Both the position numbers and the translations under genes were made by a program. The notes beneath the pieces were generated by a model. That model saw only the letters and a program-made list of their open reading frames with translations. It did not search any database and was not told where the DNA came from. Positions 22,079 to 22,228 of a stretch of 22,228 nt of DNA are shown here, one piece after another (within the stretch, counting starts at the first letter, position 1; each line of letters opens with the position of its first letter). The DNA is from a virus, in the IMG/VR virus record IMGVR_UViG_3300033149_006548, positions 1 through 22,228 of that record; one strand, 5' to 3'.

Positions 22079-22228
22079 CTACCATACCCCTGCCTTCTTC
22101 TGAACAACCAATTTATTAAATGCCCCTGCAGCAGCATCAACCTGATCAACGAATTTGCCTCTTGGAAAATATTCATGCTCTTCAATAAACTCCCTGGTCC
22201 AATCAGCAATCAACACCTTCACATTGCC
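22079..22228 (-). CDS. terL: Terminase large subunit, C-terminal end (runs off right edge)
   Basis: The minus-strand frame enters from the right edge and ends at TAG 22081-22079, giving 49 residues. These include VKVLIADWTREFIEEHEYFP, then RGKFVDQVDAAAGAFNKLVV. The FPxGKxxDQVDAxxGAFN block is the conserved end of the nuclease domain of TerL, with a catalytic-type aspartate in DQVDA. TerL is the packaging ATPase/nuclease that docks on the portal, which is the next gene. The ATPase domain lies outside the window. Confidence 0.88.
   Translation of the reverse strand, partial: GNVKVLIADWTREFIEEHEYFPRGKFVDQVDAAAGAFNKLVVQKKAGVW

Noticed and set aside
1-22228. CRISPR arrays, tRNA genes, insertion sequences, attachment sites
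   Set aside because: No regularly spaced repeats, cloverleaf-like sequences, transposase frames or integrase were seen by eye on either strand.

Overview
The window is the late structural module of a tailed double-stranded DNA phage or prophage. Every gene I can support lies on the minus strand, so transcription runs from high to low coordinates. The gene order (large terminase, portal, MuF-type head protein, DUF2213 protease/scaffold, decoration protein, HK97-fold capsid, neck proteins, tail tube, frameshifted tail chaperone, tape measure) is that of a siphovirus: there is a tail tube gene but no sheath gene. No integrase, repressor or attachment site is visible, so virus and prophage cannot be separated. 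The DNA leans A+T-rich and most starts carry AGGAGG-type ribosome binding sites. The host cannot be named from this.

Head region (22228 to 12408): the C-terminus of TerL, then the portal, then a 1084-codon MuF-type head morphogenesis gene. A complete intein interrupts that gene exactly between N and C of the HPN/CRC motif. The intein carries a zinc cluster, NUMOD3-like DNA-binding segments and a Vsr/DUF559-like nuclease rather than LAGLIDADG. The C-terminal part of the host protein has an HExxH metallopeptidase-like motif. Next come two small proteins and a DUF2213 protease/scaffold locus. Its 5' end is split by a frame change, and it contains strong in-frame internal starts that would make nested scaffold proteins. 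The decoration protein, major capsid protein and a capsid-associated protein follow.

Insert 1 (12562 to 8763): between the capsid and the first neck protein sits a tightly overlapping cassette. It holds a DUF115-like protein, two small unknown proteins, a left-handed beta-helix acyltransferase, two glycosyltransferases and a sulfotransferase. It is coupled to the late structural genes, which suggests a sugar, acyl and sulfate modification made during virion assembly.

Insert 2 (8430 to 3213): between the first neck protein and the head-closure protein lie a probable lysis pair (membrane/coiled-coil protein and DUF5675), a 704-codon fibre, a small coiled-coil protein, a repeat-containing fibre/adaptor protein and a BppU-like protein. 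A short reading-frame remnant at 8356-8430 marks the junction.

Tail region (3197 to 1): head closure, HK97 gp10-like protein, tail terminator, tail tube, and a G/GT-type tail assembly chaperone pair joined by a classic A AAA AAC -1 slippery site. The tape measure protein runs off the left edge.
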